A DNA stretch of 64,000 bases from Burkholderia oklahomensis C6786 (GCF_000959365.1 NZ_CP009555.1:3410001-3474000); one strand, 5' to 3'. Positions 7,335 through 20,613 are shown, counted from the first letter of the stretch. The notes: generated by a model from the sequence alone, not told the origin. Numbers and translations are program-made.

Positions 7335-9854
7335 ATGCCTATTATCAAACGACCGTCTTCCTCCCGCGCCACGAACGAGCACCATTATTCGCTACGACGT
7401 TCGCCCGCCGGCGCCTACTACACCGATGACGATGACGACGACCGCGCGGCGCGCCGCACGAGCGGCGACGGCGGTTCGCGCACGTTCGGCTCGCGCGTCG
7501 CGCTGTGGTTCGCCGGGCTGTTCGCGACGCTCCTCGTCGTCGGTGCGCTGATCGTCGGCTACGCGCTCGTCGTGATGGGGCCGCAGCTGCCGTCGCTCGA
7601 CGCGCTCACGAACTATCAGCCGAAGGTGCCGCTGCGCGTCTACAGCGCGGACCACGTGCTGCTCGGCGAGTTCGGCGAGGAGCGCCGCAGCCTCGTGCGC
7701 TTCCAGGACATCCCCGACGTGATGAAGAAGGCGGTGCTCGCGATCGAGGACTACCGCTTCTACGAGCACGGCGGCGTCGACTTCCTCGGCATCCTGCGCG
7801 CGGGCGTCGCCGACATCCTGCACGGCGGCGCGCGGCAGGGCGCGAGCACGATCACGATGCAGGTCGCGCGCAATTTCTTCCTGTCGAGCGAGAAGACGTA
7901 CACGCGCAAGTTCTACGAGATGCTGCTCGCCTACAAGATCGAGAAGGCGCTGACGAAGGACCAGATTCTCGAGCTGTACATGAACCAGATCTATCTGGGC
8001 CAGCGCGCGTACGGCTTCGCGGCCGCCGCGCGCGTGTACTTCGGCAAGGACCTGAAGGACATCACGCTCGCCGAGGCGGCGATGCTCGCGGGCCTGCCGA
8101 AGGCGCCGTCCGCGTACAACCCGGTCGTCAACCCGAAGCGCGCGAAGGTGCGCCAGGAATACATCCTGAAGCGGATGCTCGAGATCGGCTACATCACGCA
8201 GCAGCAGTACGACCAGGCGGTGAAGGAGGAGATCCACACGCGCACGCCGGGCAATCAGTACGCGGTGCACGGCGAGTACGTCGCCGAAATGGTGCGGCAG
8301 ATGATGTACGCGCAGTACAAGGACGAAACCTACACGCGCGGCCTGACCGTCACGACGACGATCAACGCGGCCGACCAGGAAGCCGCGTACCAGGCGGTGC
8401 GCCGCGGGATCATGGACTACGAGCGCCGCCACGGCTATCGCGGGCCGGAAGGCTTCGTCGCGCTGCCGCCCGCGGGCGACGAACGCGACGAGGCGATCGA
8501 CGACGCGCTCGCCGATCATCCGGACAACGGCGATCTCCAGTCGGCCGTCGTGCTCGCCGCGTCGCCGACGGCGGTCGAGGTGCAGTTCGTCGGCGGTGCG
8601 ACGACGACGATCAACGGCGCCGGGCTGCGCTTCGCGGCGGGGGCGCTCAGCTCGCGCGCGTCGGCCGCGCTGAAGATCAAGCCGGGCTCGATCGTGCGCG
8701 CGATGAAGGATGCGAAGGGCGCATGGCAGATCGCGCAGCTGCCGCAGGTCGAAGGCGCGCTCGTCGCGATCGCGCCGCAGGACGGCGCGATCCGCTCGCT
8801 CGTCGGCGGCTTCGACTTCAACAAGAGCAAGTTCAACCACGTGACGCAGGCGTGGCGGCAGCCGGGCTCGAGCTTCAAGCCGTTCATCTATTCGGCGTCG
8901 CTCGAAAAGGGCCTGGGGCCCGCGACGATCATCAACGACGCGCCGCTGTACTTCCCGCCGAGCGTGCCGGGCGGCCAGCCGTGGGAGCCGAAGGACGACG
9001 ACCAGCCGGATGGCCCGATGTCGATGCGCACCGCGCTGCAGCGCTCGAAGAACCTCGTGTCGATCCGGATTCTCGCGTCGATCGGCACGTCGTATGCGCA
9101 GGACTATGTGACGCAGCGCTTCGGCTTCGATCCCGCGAAGACGCCGCCGTATCTGCCGATGGCGCTCGGCGCGGGCCTCGTCACGCCGCTGCAGCTCGCG
9201 TCCGGCTACGCGGTGTTCGCGAACGGCGGCTACAAGGTCGACCCGTATCTGATCGCCGAGGTCGACGATGCGCGCGGGCAGACGCTGCAAAAGTCACAGC
9301 CTGTCGTCGCGGGCTCGACCGCGACGCGCACGGTCGATCCGCGCAACGCGTACGTGATGAACAGCCTGCTGCATACGGTCGCGACGGCCGGCACCGGCGC
9401 GGGCACGAACGCGCTCGGCCGCGGCGACCTGCAAGGCAAGACCGGGACCACGAACGACGCGAAGGACGGCTGGTTCGCGGGCTACCAGCAATCGCTCGTC
9501 GCGGTCGCGTGGATGGGCTTCGACCAGCCGAAGAGCTTGGGCAGCCGCGAATTCGGCGCGCAGCTCGCGCTGCCGATCTGGGTGAACTACATGCGCACCG
9601 CGCTCAACGGCGTGCCGGAGCAGCAGATGGCGATGCCGGACGGGCTCACGACGATCGACGGCGAGCTGTACTACGCGGATCGCACGCCGGGCGCGGGCTT
9701 CGTCGCGAGCGTCGACTTCAACCCGGCCGCGAGCCCGACCGTGAACGCGAACGATGCGCTCGGCTCGGCCGGCGCGGCGGGCCTGACGCCGCCGCAGGTG
9801 ACGCCGGAGGAGAAGCGGCAGATCATCGACATGTTCGAAGGCAACAAGCCTTGA
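7335..9854 (+). CDS. Penicillin-binding protein 1A (bifunctional transglycosylase/transpeptidase)
   Basis: This inner-membrane enzyme polymerises lipid II and cross-links peptidoglycan. From the start at 7335 it is 839 residues. A cytoplasmic tail with an Asp run is followed by one membrane segment (about residues 55-80). The GT51 glycosyltransferase domain comes next, with E-D-Y-R-F-Y-E-H-G-G and the Q-G-A-S-T-I-T-M-Q motif. An OB-like insert leads to the transpeptidase domain, with S512-S-F-K (nucleophile motif), S571-K-N and K702-T-G-T-T. A second in-frame ATG at 7218 would add 39 Arg-rich residues; 7335 gives the more usual N terminus, but neither has a strong ribosome site. It is transcribed divergently from the PspA-like gene and ends at a strong terminator. 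Confidence 0.93.
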   Translation: MPIIKRPSSSRATNEHHYSLRRSPAGAYYTDDDDDDRAARRTSGDGGSRTFGSRVALWFAGLFATLLVVGALIVGYALVVMGPQLPSLDALTNYQPKVPLRVYSADHVLLGEFGEERRSLVRFQDIPDVMKKAVLAIEDYRFYEHGGVDFLGILRAGVADILHGGARQGASTITMQVARNFFLSSEKTYTRKFYEMLLAYKIEKALTKDQILELYMNQIYLGQRAYGFAAAARVYFGKDLKDITLAEAAMLAGLPKAPSAYNPVVNPKRAKVRQEYILKRMLEIGYITQQQYDQAVKEEIHTRTPGNQYAVHGEYVAEMVRQMMYAQYKDETYTRGLTVTTTINAADQEAAYQAVRRGIMDYERRHGYRGPEGFVALPPAGDERDEAIDDALADHPDNGDLQSAVVLAASPTAVEVQFVGGATTTINGAGLRFAAGALSSRASAALKIKPGSIVRAMKDAKGAWQIAQLPQVEGALVAIAPQDGAIRSLVGGFDFNKSKFNHVTQAWRQPGSSFKPFIYSASLEKGLGPATIINDAPLYFPPSVPGGQPWEPKDDDQPDGPMSMRTALQRSKNLVSIRILASIGTSYAQDYVTQRFGFDPAKTPPYLPMALGAGLVTPLQLASGYAVFANGGYKVDPYLIAEVDDARGQTLQKSQPVVAGSTATRTVDPRNAYVMNSLLHTVATAGTGAGTNALGRGDLQGKTGTTNDAKDGWFAGYQQSLVAVAWMGFDQPKSLGSREFGAQLALPIWVNYMRTALNGVPEQQMAMPDGLTTIDGELYYADRTPGAGFVASVDFNPAASPTVNANDALGSAGAAGLTPPQVTPEEKRQIIDMFEGNKP

Positions 9855-9868
9855 TCATCCTGATGAAG

Positions 9869-9896
9869 ACGGGCGCCGGCGGCGCCCGTTTTTTTT
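9869..9896 (+). terminator. Rho-independent terminator of the PBP1A gene
   Basis: A perfect 9-bp stem ACGGGCGCC/GGCGCCCGT with a 3-base loop is followed directly by eight T residues. It begins 14 bp after the stop codon. Confidence 0.93.
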
Positions 9897-10175
9897 GTCG
9901 ACGCGATCGGGAAGCGGCCGCTTCTTCGGTGGCGCGGCCGCGTTTGCGGGCGGCGGGCGTGCGCTTCGTTTCCTGCTTTCTTTCGCGTAGCGACGAGTCG
10001 GCGGCGCCGCGCATGCGGCTTCGGGTCGACATGCCCGGTTGACGCGCGTCGTGCGGCGCGCTCGATGCAGCGCTTCGGCGGGCCGTGCGCTCGGGGCGCT
10101 TTCAGCCGCTTCGGGCCGCTTCGATCGTGCCGACGGAAGCGACGCGCTTGGTACTGCGTCGTCGGCGCAGCACGC

Positions 10176-10622
10176 TCAGAACGATGCGCACACGTGCGAC
10201 ACCGCCAGCCCGACCGATTGCTGATGAAACCGCTCGGCGTATGCGCGCCGGATCGCGGCGAGACTGTCGAGCGTCGCGGGCGAATCGGCGGCAACGATAC
10301 GGATCACGAAGCTTTCCTCGCGCACGATGTCGCCCGTCGCGCGATCGCGCCATTGGCCGCGCGTGTCCCATGTCGTGAGGCCGTCGGGGAAGCGCGGCGT
10401 GACGACGTCGGCGACGAAGCGCTCGCGTTCCGCGCCGGTGACGGGCTCGCGCCCGACGACGTCGCGGCCGAACAGCAGGTCCGCCTGCAATTCGCGCGTG
10501 CCGCCTGCGTGCGCGCAGAGCGGGTCGCTTGCGGCCGATGGCGGCGCGCTCGCGCATCCCGGCAGCGACGCGACGGCCGCGCAGAGCGCGATGCCGATCC
10601 AAATCGAATGCGAAGAGCGCAT
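10176..10622 (-). CDS. DUF3574 putative lipoprotein
   Basis: A 148-residue protein with a lipoprotein signal peptide: positive start M-R-S-S-H, hydrophobic core I-G-I-A-L-C-A-A-V-A-S, then lipobox L-P-G-C. The mature part has the DUF3574 pattern (L-Q-A-D-L-L-F-G-R-D, then T-P-R-F-P-D-G-L-T-T-W-D-T-R-G-Q-W and A-Y-A-E-R-F-H-Q-Q-S-V). The function of this family is unknown; the location would be envelope-anchored. The start at 10622 follows a GAGGATC ribosome site. Its 490-bp upstream region carries three DnaA-box-like repeats. Confidence 0.82.
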   Translation of the reverse strand: MRSSHSIWIGIALCAAVASLPGCASAPPSAASDPLCAHAGGTRELQADLLFGRDVVGREPVTGAERERFVADVVTPRFPDGLTTWDTRGQWRDRATGDIVREESFVIRIVAADSPATLDSLAAIRRAYAERFHQQSVGLAVSHVCASF

Positions 10623-10793
10623 CGGATGATCCTCGTCGATGATCGTGATCGACCGGCCGCGCAGCCGCGCCTGCGCATGCGTGCGACGAGCGATCTCGCC
10701 GGCCTCGATGCGCGCGCCGCGCACGCATCGCCGCGTACGCGAGCGCCGGCGCAAAGCGCTGCGTGCTCAAGCACTTGCGCGGTTGTTCGGCCG

Positions 10794-11109
10794 CTTATCA
10801 ACAAGCCTGTCAACACGATCTGTGGAAAACACGGCACCCGACGCGACGTGCGGCCGGTGCGCCTCGATCGTGCAACGCGCCGCACCGGGGCGGGCGATCC
10901 GAATCGGATCAAGCAGTTAGCGTGGCTGCCCCATGCTTATCAACAGCCCTTTCAACACAAACTGGGGATAACCGCGCCGTGTCGCCGGGCCGCCCGGGGC
11001 GCCCGCGACGCATTTCGCGGCGCCTCCCGAAAACGCCGCGCGATCAACGCGTTAGCGTGCTTGTTCGCGGCTTTTCAACATGCTCTTCAACACGAACTGG
11101 GGATAACCG
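10794..11109. repeat. Three spaced 39-bp repeats with DnaA-box-like motifs
   Basis: Copies lie at 10794-10832, 10936-10974 and 11071-11109, with start-to-start spacing of 142 and 135 bp. Each has C-T-T-(A/T)-TCAACA at the left, TCAACAC in the middle and a TGGGGATAA or TGTGGAAAA block at the right. TTATCAACA is one mismatch from the DnaA box TTATCCACA, and TGTGGAAAA is the exact complement of the TTTTCCACA form. Copies 2 and 3 also share GTTAGCGTG about 20 bp upstream. No gene is supported across 10623-11112. Confidence 0.7.
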
Positions 11110-11112
11110 GCA

Positions 11113-12144
11113 TCACGGCCGCGGCGTTCGATGCAGCCGCGCATGCTCGAGATGCGCGGCGAGCGCCGTCGAATCGATGTTGGTCCCCGACAGCAGCACG
11201 CCGACCCGCTTGCCTTGCAGCGTCTCGCGCAGCGGTCCGAGAAGGGCGGCCGTCGCGGCCGCGCACGCGGGTTCGATCGCCACTTTCAGATGCGTGAACA
11301 GATAGAGCATCGCCGCGCGCAGCGCGTCGTCCGATACCGTGACGATACGGTCGACATGGCGGCGGCACAGCTCGTAGCTGTACTCCTCGGTGTGCGGCGC
11401 CATCAGCGAATCGGCGATCGTGTGCATCGCGCCCATCCGGATCGGGTGATTCGCGGCGAAGCTGCGGCTCATCGCGTCCGCGCCTTCGGGCTCGACGCCG
11501 TACACGTGCACGCGCGGATTCGCGAGCCGCAGCGCGGTCGACGTGCCGGCCGCGAGGCCGCCGCCGCCGATCGGCACGATCACCGCGTCGAGGTCGGGGG
11601 TTTGCGTCGCCCATTCGTAGCCGAGCGTCGCGGTGCCGAGGATCGTGTGATAGCCGTTGAACGGATGCACGAAGAAGCGGCCTTCCTCGGCCTCGATTCG
11701 CCGCACGATCTCGAACGCCTCGGCGGGGCTCGACGCCATCACGACTTCCGCCTGGTATTGGCGGCACAGCGCGATGCGCGCCGGGCTCGCCGTGTCGAAC
11801 ATCACGACCTTCGCGCTCGTGCCGAGCCGCATCGCCGCGTAAGCGACGGCCGCCGCGTGGTTGCCCGCCGACACGCAGGTGACGCCCGCGCTCTTCCTGT
11901 CCTCGCCGAGCGCGAGCAGGTTCGTGAACGCGCCGCGCGCCTTGAAGCTGCCGCTCGCCTGCAAAAGCTCGAACTTGAAGTTCACGTGCGTGTTGTCGAG
12001 CGACGGCAGATCGGCGCGCTCGAACACCGGAGTGCGCATCACCCATGGCGTGAGCGCGAAGTGCTGCGCGGCGATTTCGTCGAGCGTCGGAATCGGTTCG
12101 CCGTTGATCGTCAGGTGAGCGGGGCGGTGGGTTGAAGTCGGCAT
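11113..12144 (-). CDS. PLP-dependent threonine/serine dehydratase
   Basis: A 343-residue fold-type II pyridoxal-phosphate enzyme of the catabolic threonine dehydratase type, which deaminates threonine to 2-oxobutanoate. The PLP lysine sits in A-S-G-S-F-K-A-R-G-A, the substrate loop is S-A-G-N-H-A-A-A-V-A-Y-A, and the phosphate-binding glycine loop is I-G-G-G-G-L-A-A-G. There is no C-terminal ACT regulatory domain, unlike biosynthetic IlvA. The start at 12144 is chosen because it gives the usual N terminus (M-P-T-S-T-H-R-P); the frame runs on upstream as antisense-like sequence. It lies 68 bp after argE on the same strand and may be cotranscribed with it. Confidence 0.88.
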   Translation of the reverse strand: MPTSTHRPAHLTINGEPIPTLDEIAAQHFALTPWVMRTPVFERADLPSLDNTHVNFKFELLQASGSFKARGAFTNLLALGEDRKSAGVTCVSAGNHAAAVAYAAMRLGTSAKVVMFDTASPARIALCRQYQAEVVMASSPAEAFEIVRRIEAEEGRFFVHPFNGYHTILGTATLGYEWATQTPDLDAVIVPIGGGGLAAGTSTALRLANPRVHVYGVEPEGADAMSRSFAANHPIRMGAMHTIADSLMAPHTEEYSYELCRRHVDRIVTVSDDALRAAMLYLFTHLKVAIEPACAAATAALLGPLRETLQGKRVGVLLSGTNIDSTALAAHLEHARLHRTPRP

Positions 12145-12212
12145 GTGCGTGCGCGTATCGATGACGAGGGCCGATCGCCCGGCCCGAACGAAGCTCGCGG
12201 CGGCGCGCCGCA

Positions 12213-13430
12213 TCAGGCGAGCGTCATGCCGTGCACGAGCTTGCGCAGGAAGCGCTCGCACGACGCGAGCTGGTCGAGCTCGACGAACTCGTTCGGCTTG
12301 TGCGCCTGCTCGATGTAGCCGGGCCCGCAGATGACGCTCGGAATGCCCGCGCGCTGGAACAGGCCCGCTTCGGTGCCGTACGCGACCTTGCGCTTGTCCT
12401 GATCGGCGGTGAGCGAGCGCACGAGCTGCGTGATCGCCGCCTGCTCGGCCGCGTCGAGGCCGGGCGCCGCGGCGACCTTGGAGAACTCGATCGCCGCGTT
12501 CGGATGCTCGCGGCGCATTCGCGGCAGCAGCGTGTCGCGCGCGTACGCGTCGATGCGCGCGAAGATCGCGTCGGGATCGAGCGTCGGCAGGTTGCGGAAC
12601 TCGAACGAGAACTGGCATTCGGCGGGCACCGTGTTGACCGCGTTGCCGCCCTGGATGAGGCTCGTCTGCGCGGTCGTGAACGGCACGTCGTACAGCTCGT
12701 CGAACGGGCCCTGCGCGCGGAATTCGTCGGCGAGATCGCGAATGTGGCAGATGAGGCGCGCCGCGTATTCGATCGCGTTCAAGCCCTTCGGCGTCAGCGA
12801 CGAATGCGCCGCGTGGCCGCGCACGCAGCAGCGGTAGACGTTGATGCCCTTGTGCGCGATCACGGGACGCATGCCGGTCGGCTCGCCGACGATGCAGCCG
12901 GCGGGCGCGATCCCGCGCGCCTTCAGGTCGGCGAGCATCAGCGGCGCGCCGACGCAGCCGATCTCCTCGTCGAACGACAGCGCGAAATGGATCGGCTGCG
13001 CGAGCCTGGCCGCCTGCATCTCGGGCAGCAGCGCGAGCGCCGCGCCGATGAAGCCCTTCATGTCGCAAGTGCCGCGCCCGTAGAGCTTGCCGTCGCGCAC
13101 TTCCGGCTTGAACGGATCGCTGTCCCATTGCTGACCGTCGACCGGCACGACGTCGGTGTGACCCGACAGCACGATGCCGCCGTCGGTCGCGCCGTCGTGC
13201 GCGGGGAGGGTGGCGAACAGGTTCGCCCAGCCGTCGCGGGCGTCGTGCGTGAGCGTCGATGCGATGCCGGCCGCGGCGAGTGCGTCGCGGACCATTTCGA
13301 TGAGACCGAGATTCGGCACGCGGCTCGTGGTGTCGATCGACACGAGCCGCTTCACCCAGTCGAGGCTGACGGGCTCGGAAGGGGCGGCGGGGGAGGACGC
13401 GGGCGGCGCCGTTGCGTCGAGTGTGGACAT
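12213..13430 (-). CDS. argE: Acetylornithine deacetylase (M20 metallopeptidase family)
   Basis: The 405-residue product has the M20/DapE fold. Metal ligands are visible in V-L-S-G-H-T-D-V-V-P-V-D (His and Asp), the bridging Asp in G-R-G-T-C-D-M-K-G-F, and the catalytic Glu pair in S-F-D-E-E-I-G-C. The Y-G-T-E-A-G-L-F-Q segment fits ArgE, which hydrolyses N-acetylornithine to ornithine in arginine synthesis. The start at 13430 follows CCGGAG; the frame extends to 13718 but lacks a ribosome site there. Close M20 relatives such as succinyl-diaminopimelate desuccinylase are less likely given the sequence around the Glu pair. Confidence 0.88.
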   Translation of the reverse strand: MSTLDATAPPASSPAAPSEPVSLDWVKRLVSIDTTSRVPNLGLIEMVRDALAAAGIASTLTHDARDGWANLFATLPAHDGATDGGIVLSGHTDVVPVDGQQWDSDPFKPEVRDGKLYGRGTCDMKGFIGAALALLPEMQAARLAQPIHFALSFDEEIGCVGAPLMLADLKARGIAPAGCIVGEPTGMRPVIAHKGINVYRCCVRGHAAHSSLTPKGLNAIEYAARLICHIRDLADEFRAQGPFDELYDVPFTTAQTSLIQGGNAVNTVPAECQFSFEFRNLPTLDPDAIFARIDAYARDTLLPRMRREHPNAAIEFSKVAAAPGLDAAEQAAITQLVRSLTADQDKRKVAYGTEAGLFQRAGIPSVICGPGYIEQAHKPNEFVELDQLASCERFLRKLVHGMTLA

Positions 13431-13603
13431 GGCGGAACTCCGGCGGATGAATGCAAAGATCATACTCAAAAACGACAGGGGACGCGCTTGCGCGCCGCTT
13501 TGCGGCGCAGCATCGCGCGTTCCGCCGGCGCGCGGATGCGGGCGCTTGAGTGCCGCCGGCGTTTGCGTTTTTGCGGCGATCGTCGCCGCATCGATGAAAA
13601 GGC

Positions 13604-13633
13604 TTGACTTGGTTCTATTTTGGAACTTAATCT
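13604..13633 (+). promoter_or_regulatory. Candidate sigma-70 promoter of the enoyl-CoA hydratase gene
   Basis: TTGACT at 13604-13609 is followed after 17-18 bp by TTAATC/TAATCT at 13627-13633, in a locally AT-rich patch. It lies about 115 bp before the start codon at 13749. Confidence 0.5.
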
Positions 13634-13748
13634 GGCCGAGCGTGACACGAACGTATATGGAGCCCGTGAGCCGCGTGTCGCGGCGGCCGGCATGACGTCG
13701 CGTCCGGCCGCGGCGCAATCAACGCATGGCAGGAAAGGGAGAGAAGAA

Positions 13749-14708
13749 ATGAAATATCTGCGCATCGAGCGCAAGGATCGCGCATTGACGATCACGTTCG
13801 ATCATCCGCCGTTCAATTTTCTGACGACCGCGATGATGCGCGAGCTGAAGGGCGTGCTCGACGGGCTCGAGCACGACGCCGGCGTCGGCGCGGTCATCCT
13901 CGCGAGCGCGGTGCCCGATGCGTTCCTCACGCATTTCGACGTCGGCGAGATCAAGGCGGCCGCCGAGGGAATGGCGGTGCCGCTGCCGGCCGCCGTCACG
14001 GGCGCCGCGATGCGCGTCGAATCCGCGTTGAGCCGCGTGCCGGGCGCGCGCCGGTTCGTCGAGCGCACGCCGATGGCGGGCGTCGCGCAGATGAACCTGT
14101 TTCACGAGGTGACCGCGCAGATGCGCGCGATGGACAAGGTGTTCGTCGCGGCCGTCAACGGGCGTGCGATGGGCGGCGGCTACGAGATGGTGCAGGCGTG
14201 CGACCTGCGTGTGATGGTGGACGGCGACGCCGACCGCGGTCATGTCCTTGGGCAGCCGGAAATCTACATCGGGCTGCTGCCGGGCGGCGGCGGCACGCAG
14301 ATGCTCGCGCGCACGGTCGGCGTCGCGCGCGCGATCGAGCTTTGCCTCGACGGCCGGCTGCTGTCGCCGCGCGAGGCGCTCGCGCTCGGGCTCGTGAACC
14401 GCGTCGTGCCGGGCGAGCAACTGCGCGCGGAGGCGGAGGCGCTCGCCGAGCGCATGGCGCGCCGGCCGAGCCACTCGATTCGCGCGGTCAAGCGCGCGAT
14501 CTACGAGGGCGGCTCGCTGCCGCTCGAGCACGGCATGGCGATCGAGAAGGCCGAGTTCCTGTCGGCCGCGACGCAGCCGAGCGCGCGGCGCGCGATGATC
14601 GCGTACGCGGACGAGATCGGCCGGCTCGTCGACGGCGGCGGCGAGATCGGCATCGACGAGCTGCGGTCGTGGATCGACGGCGTCGCCGTCGATTTCGCGC
14701 GCCAGTAG
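13749..14708 (+). CDS. Enoyl-CoA hydratase/isomerase family protein
   Basis: A 319-residue crotonase-fold protein. The oxyanion-hole segments are seen as D-A-F-L-T-H-F-D-V-G-E and N-G-R-A-M-G-G-G-Y-E-M. The second-half signature is G-Q-P-E-I-Y-I-G-L-L-P-G-G-G-G-T-Q, where a Glu lies at a usual catalytic position. It is longer than the typical 260 residues because of an insertion around residues 75-120. The start at 13749 follows AGGAAAGGGAGAG. The substrate cannot be deduced. It converges with mfd, whose stop is 45 bp away. Confidence 0.85.
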   Translation: MKYLRIERKDRALTITFDHPPFNFLTTAMMRELKGVLDGLEHDAGVGAVILASAVPDAFLTHFDVGEIKAAAEGMAVPLPAAVTGAAMRVESALSRVPGARRFVERTPMAGVAQMNLFHEVTAQMRAMDKVFVAAVNGRAMGGGYEMVQACDLRVMVDGDADRGHVLGQPEIYIGLLPGGGGTQMLARTVGVARAIELCLDGRLLSPREALALGLVNRVVPGEQLRAEAEALAERMARRPSHSIRAVKRAIYEGGSLPLEHGMAIEKAEFLSAATQPSARRAMIAYADEIGRLVDGGGEIGIDELRSWIDGVAVDFARQ

Positions 14709-14752
14709 CGCCGGCGGTCCGGTGCGCCGGGCCGGCGTTCGTCGGCCGCTGG

Positions 14753-19052
<4,300 letters not shown>

Positions 19053-19092
19053 ACCGCATTTTCATCATCGCATCACACTCGGATCGAATCAC

Positions 19093-19581
19093 ATGGATTT
19101 CAGAATCGGACAAGGCTACGACGTGCATCAGCTCGTTCCCGGGCGGCCGCTCATCATCGGCGGCGTGACGATCCCGTACGAGCGGGGGCTCCTCGGCCAC
19201 TCGGACGCGGACGTGCTGCTGCACGCGATCACCGATGCGCTTTTCGGCGCGGCGGCGCTCGGCGACATCGGCCGTCATTTCTCCGACACCGATCCGCGCT
19301 TCAAGGGCGCCGACAGCCGCGCGCTGCTGCGCGAATGCGCGGCGCGCGTCGCGCAGGCGGGCTTTTCGATCCGCAACGTCGACAGCACCATCGTCGCGCA
19401 GGCGCCGAAGCTCGCGCCGCACATCGACGCGATGCGCGCGAACATCGCAGCCGATCTCGGCTTGCCGCTCGATCGCGTGAACGTGAAGGCGAAGACCAAC
19501 GAGAAGCTCGGCTACCTCGGACGCGGCGAAGGCATCGAGGCGCAGGCGGCGGCGCTCGTCGTGCGCGAGGCGGCGGCGTAA
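19093..19581 (+). CDS. ispF: 2-C-methyl-D-erythritol 2,4-cyclodiphosphate synthase IspF
   Basis: The 162-residue product forms the homotrimeric cyclase that closes CDP-ME 2-phosphate to MEcPP, two steps after IspD. Zinc ligands are visible as D10-V-H12 near the N terminus and H44 in [20 protein letters not shown] and the C-terminal [16 protein letters not shown] are family signatures. It is the second gene of the ispDF operon. A 9-bp tandem repeat begins six bases after its stop codon. Confidence 0.97.
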   Translation: MDFRIGQGYDVHQLVPGRPLIIGGVTIPYERGLLGHSDADVLLHAITDALFGAAALGDIGRHFSDTDPRFKGADSRALLRECAARVAQAGFSIRNVDSTIVAQAPKLAPHIDAMRANIAADLGLPLDRVNVKAKTNEKLGYLGRGEGIEAQAAALVVREAAA

Positions 19582-19586
19582 TTGGC

Positions 19587-19660
19587 GGCTTGGGCGGCTT
19601 GATGGCTCGGGCGGCTCGGGCGGCTCGGGCGGCTCGGGCGGCTCGGGCGGCTCGGGCGGG
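19587..19660. repeat. 9-bp tandem repeat (GGCTCGGGC) after ispF
   Basis: Six perfect copies of GGCTCGGGC run from 19604 to 19657, preceded by two diverged copies (GGCTTGGGC, GGCTTGATG). Since 9 is a multiple of 3, copy-number change would keep frame, but the array is outside the coding sequence. It is a probable VNTR. Confidence 0.85.
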
Positions 19661-19923
19661 CCTGAACGGCGGCGCGAGGCGCCACAGCCCGCGGGTAGTC
19701 GGGAAGCGATTGGGGTGACGGAAATCGCCGAATGGCCGCGGACGCTCGAAAAGGCACAGACGCTTGGAGCGTTCGAAGCGATTCAAGCCATGCGGTCGAA
19801 GTGATCCAACGTGCGACGAAGCAAGCCACGTTGCGCGCAACGACGTAAAGGGCCGGAGAAATCGACTGACCCGGGCGACCGGCGCGCCCTTGCCGGGCCG
19901 CGTTCCGGTGCGGAAACACAAAC
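19661..19923. other. Intergenic region downstream of ispF
   Basis: About 260 bp between the 9-bp repeat and the terminator at 19924. No open frame with a credible ribosome site or recognisable protein is present. Confidence 0.4.
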
Positions 19924-19956
19924 AAAACGCCACGCGACGGATGCGCGTGGCGTTTT
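19924..19956. terminator. Long hairpin terminator between ispF and ahpD
   Basis: A perfect 13-bp stem (AAAACGCCACGCG with CGCGTGGCGTTTT) has a 7-base loop. The A/T ends give U-rich tails on both strands, so it can end transcripts from ispDF and from ahpD. Confidence 0.85.
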
Positions 19957-20022
19957 GCGTTGCGGCGGCGGCCGTGCTCGCGATCGCAATCGGCGGCGAC
20001 CGTCATCGCACCGTCATCGCAT

Positions 20023-20550
20023 TCATTTGCCTTCGGCTGCGATCACCTGCGCGGCGGCGTTGATCACCGACGCGATGCGGCCGACGTCGCGCAGCTGCGT
20101 GACGGTCATGCCTTGCTCGTTCTTCAGGAGCGCGTAGTGCGACTTCACGCAGAAGTGGCACTTGCCGACGATCGACGCGGCGAGCGCGTACATCTCGAAC
20201 TTGCGCTTGTCGACGCCGCCGTGCGACGCATACGCGCCCATCCGCAGCTCGGCGCGCTGCGTCTTCAGGTCGGCGTCGTCGGCCATCTCGACATACGGAT
20301 ACCAGGCGTTGTTCATCCCCATCAGCGCGGCCGCCGTCAGCGCCGCGTTGGTTTCCTCGGGCGACAGCACGCCCGCTTCGCGGATCGCGTTGACGAGGAC
20401 GGTGCTCTTCGCCGCGAACGCCGCCGCGAGCGCCGCGCCGACCGCGTCGGTGCCTTCGAGCGACGAGCGCGAGATCGTGCCGTCGAGGTTCAGGCGAATG
20501 TCCTTCGCGTAGTCGGGAATCTGGGCCTTAATCGAATCGATGAATTCCAT
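20023..20550 (-). CDS. ahpD: Alkylhydroperoxidase AhpD
   Basis: The 175-residue all-helical AhpD protein acts with the peroxiredoxin AhpC, reducing it in some bacteria. The redox centre C131-H-F-C134 and the downstream H138 of the C-x-x-C-x-x-x-H motif are intact (G-K-C-H-F-C-V-K-S-H). An AGGAG site precedes the start at 20550. It follows ahpC on the same strand, separated by a hairpin that may act as a partial terminator. A dedicated AhpF reductase gene is not present in the window. Confidence 0.95.
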   Translation of the reverse strand: MEFIDSIKAQIPDYAKDIRLNLDGTISRSSLEGTDAVGAALAAAFAAKSTVLVNAIREAGVLSPEETNAALTAAALMGMNNAWYPYVEMADDADLKTQRAELRMGAYASHGGVDKRKFEMYALAASIVGKCHFCVKSHYALLKNEQGMTVTQLRDVGRIASVINAAAQVIAAEGK

Positions 20551-20575
20551 TGATATCTCCTATGATTGGGCCGTT

Positions 20576-20613
20576 AAAAAAGCCCGCAGGCATGACGCAG
20601 CGCCGCGGGCTTT
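20576..20613 (-). terminator. Hairpin between ahpC and ahpD
   Basis: AAAGCCCGC at 20579-20587 pairs with GCGGGCTTT at 20605-20613, and the A-run on the plus strand gives a U-tract on the minus strand. It sits between the ahpC stop (20628) and the ahpD start, so it probably lowers ahpD expression relative to ahpC. Confidence 0.75.

Noticed and set aside
7392..9290. Open frame of about 630 codons on the minus strand
   Set aside because: Antisense to the PBP1A gene; Arg/Ala/Asp-rich with no recognisable content.
10794..11109. Repeats considered as a CRISPR array
   Set aside because: Only three units with about 100-bp spacers of uneven length and no cas genes.
10794..11109. Repeats considered as the chromosome origin
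   Set aside because: No dnaA, dnaN or rpmH nearby, no AT-rich unwinding region, and most boxes are imperfect.
19604..19657. 9-bp repeat considered as part of an extended IspF
   Set aside because: The IspF stop at 19579-19581 precedes it and the protein is already full length.
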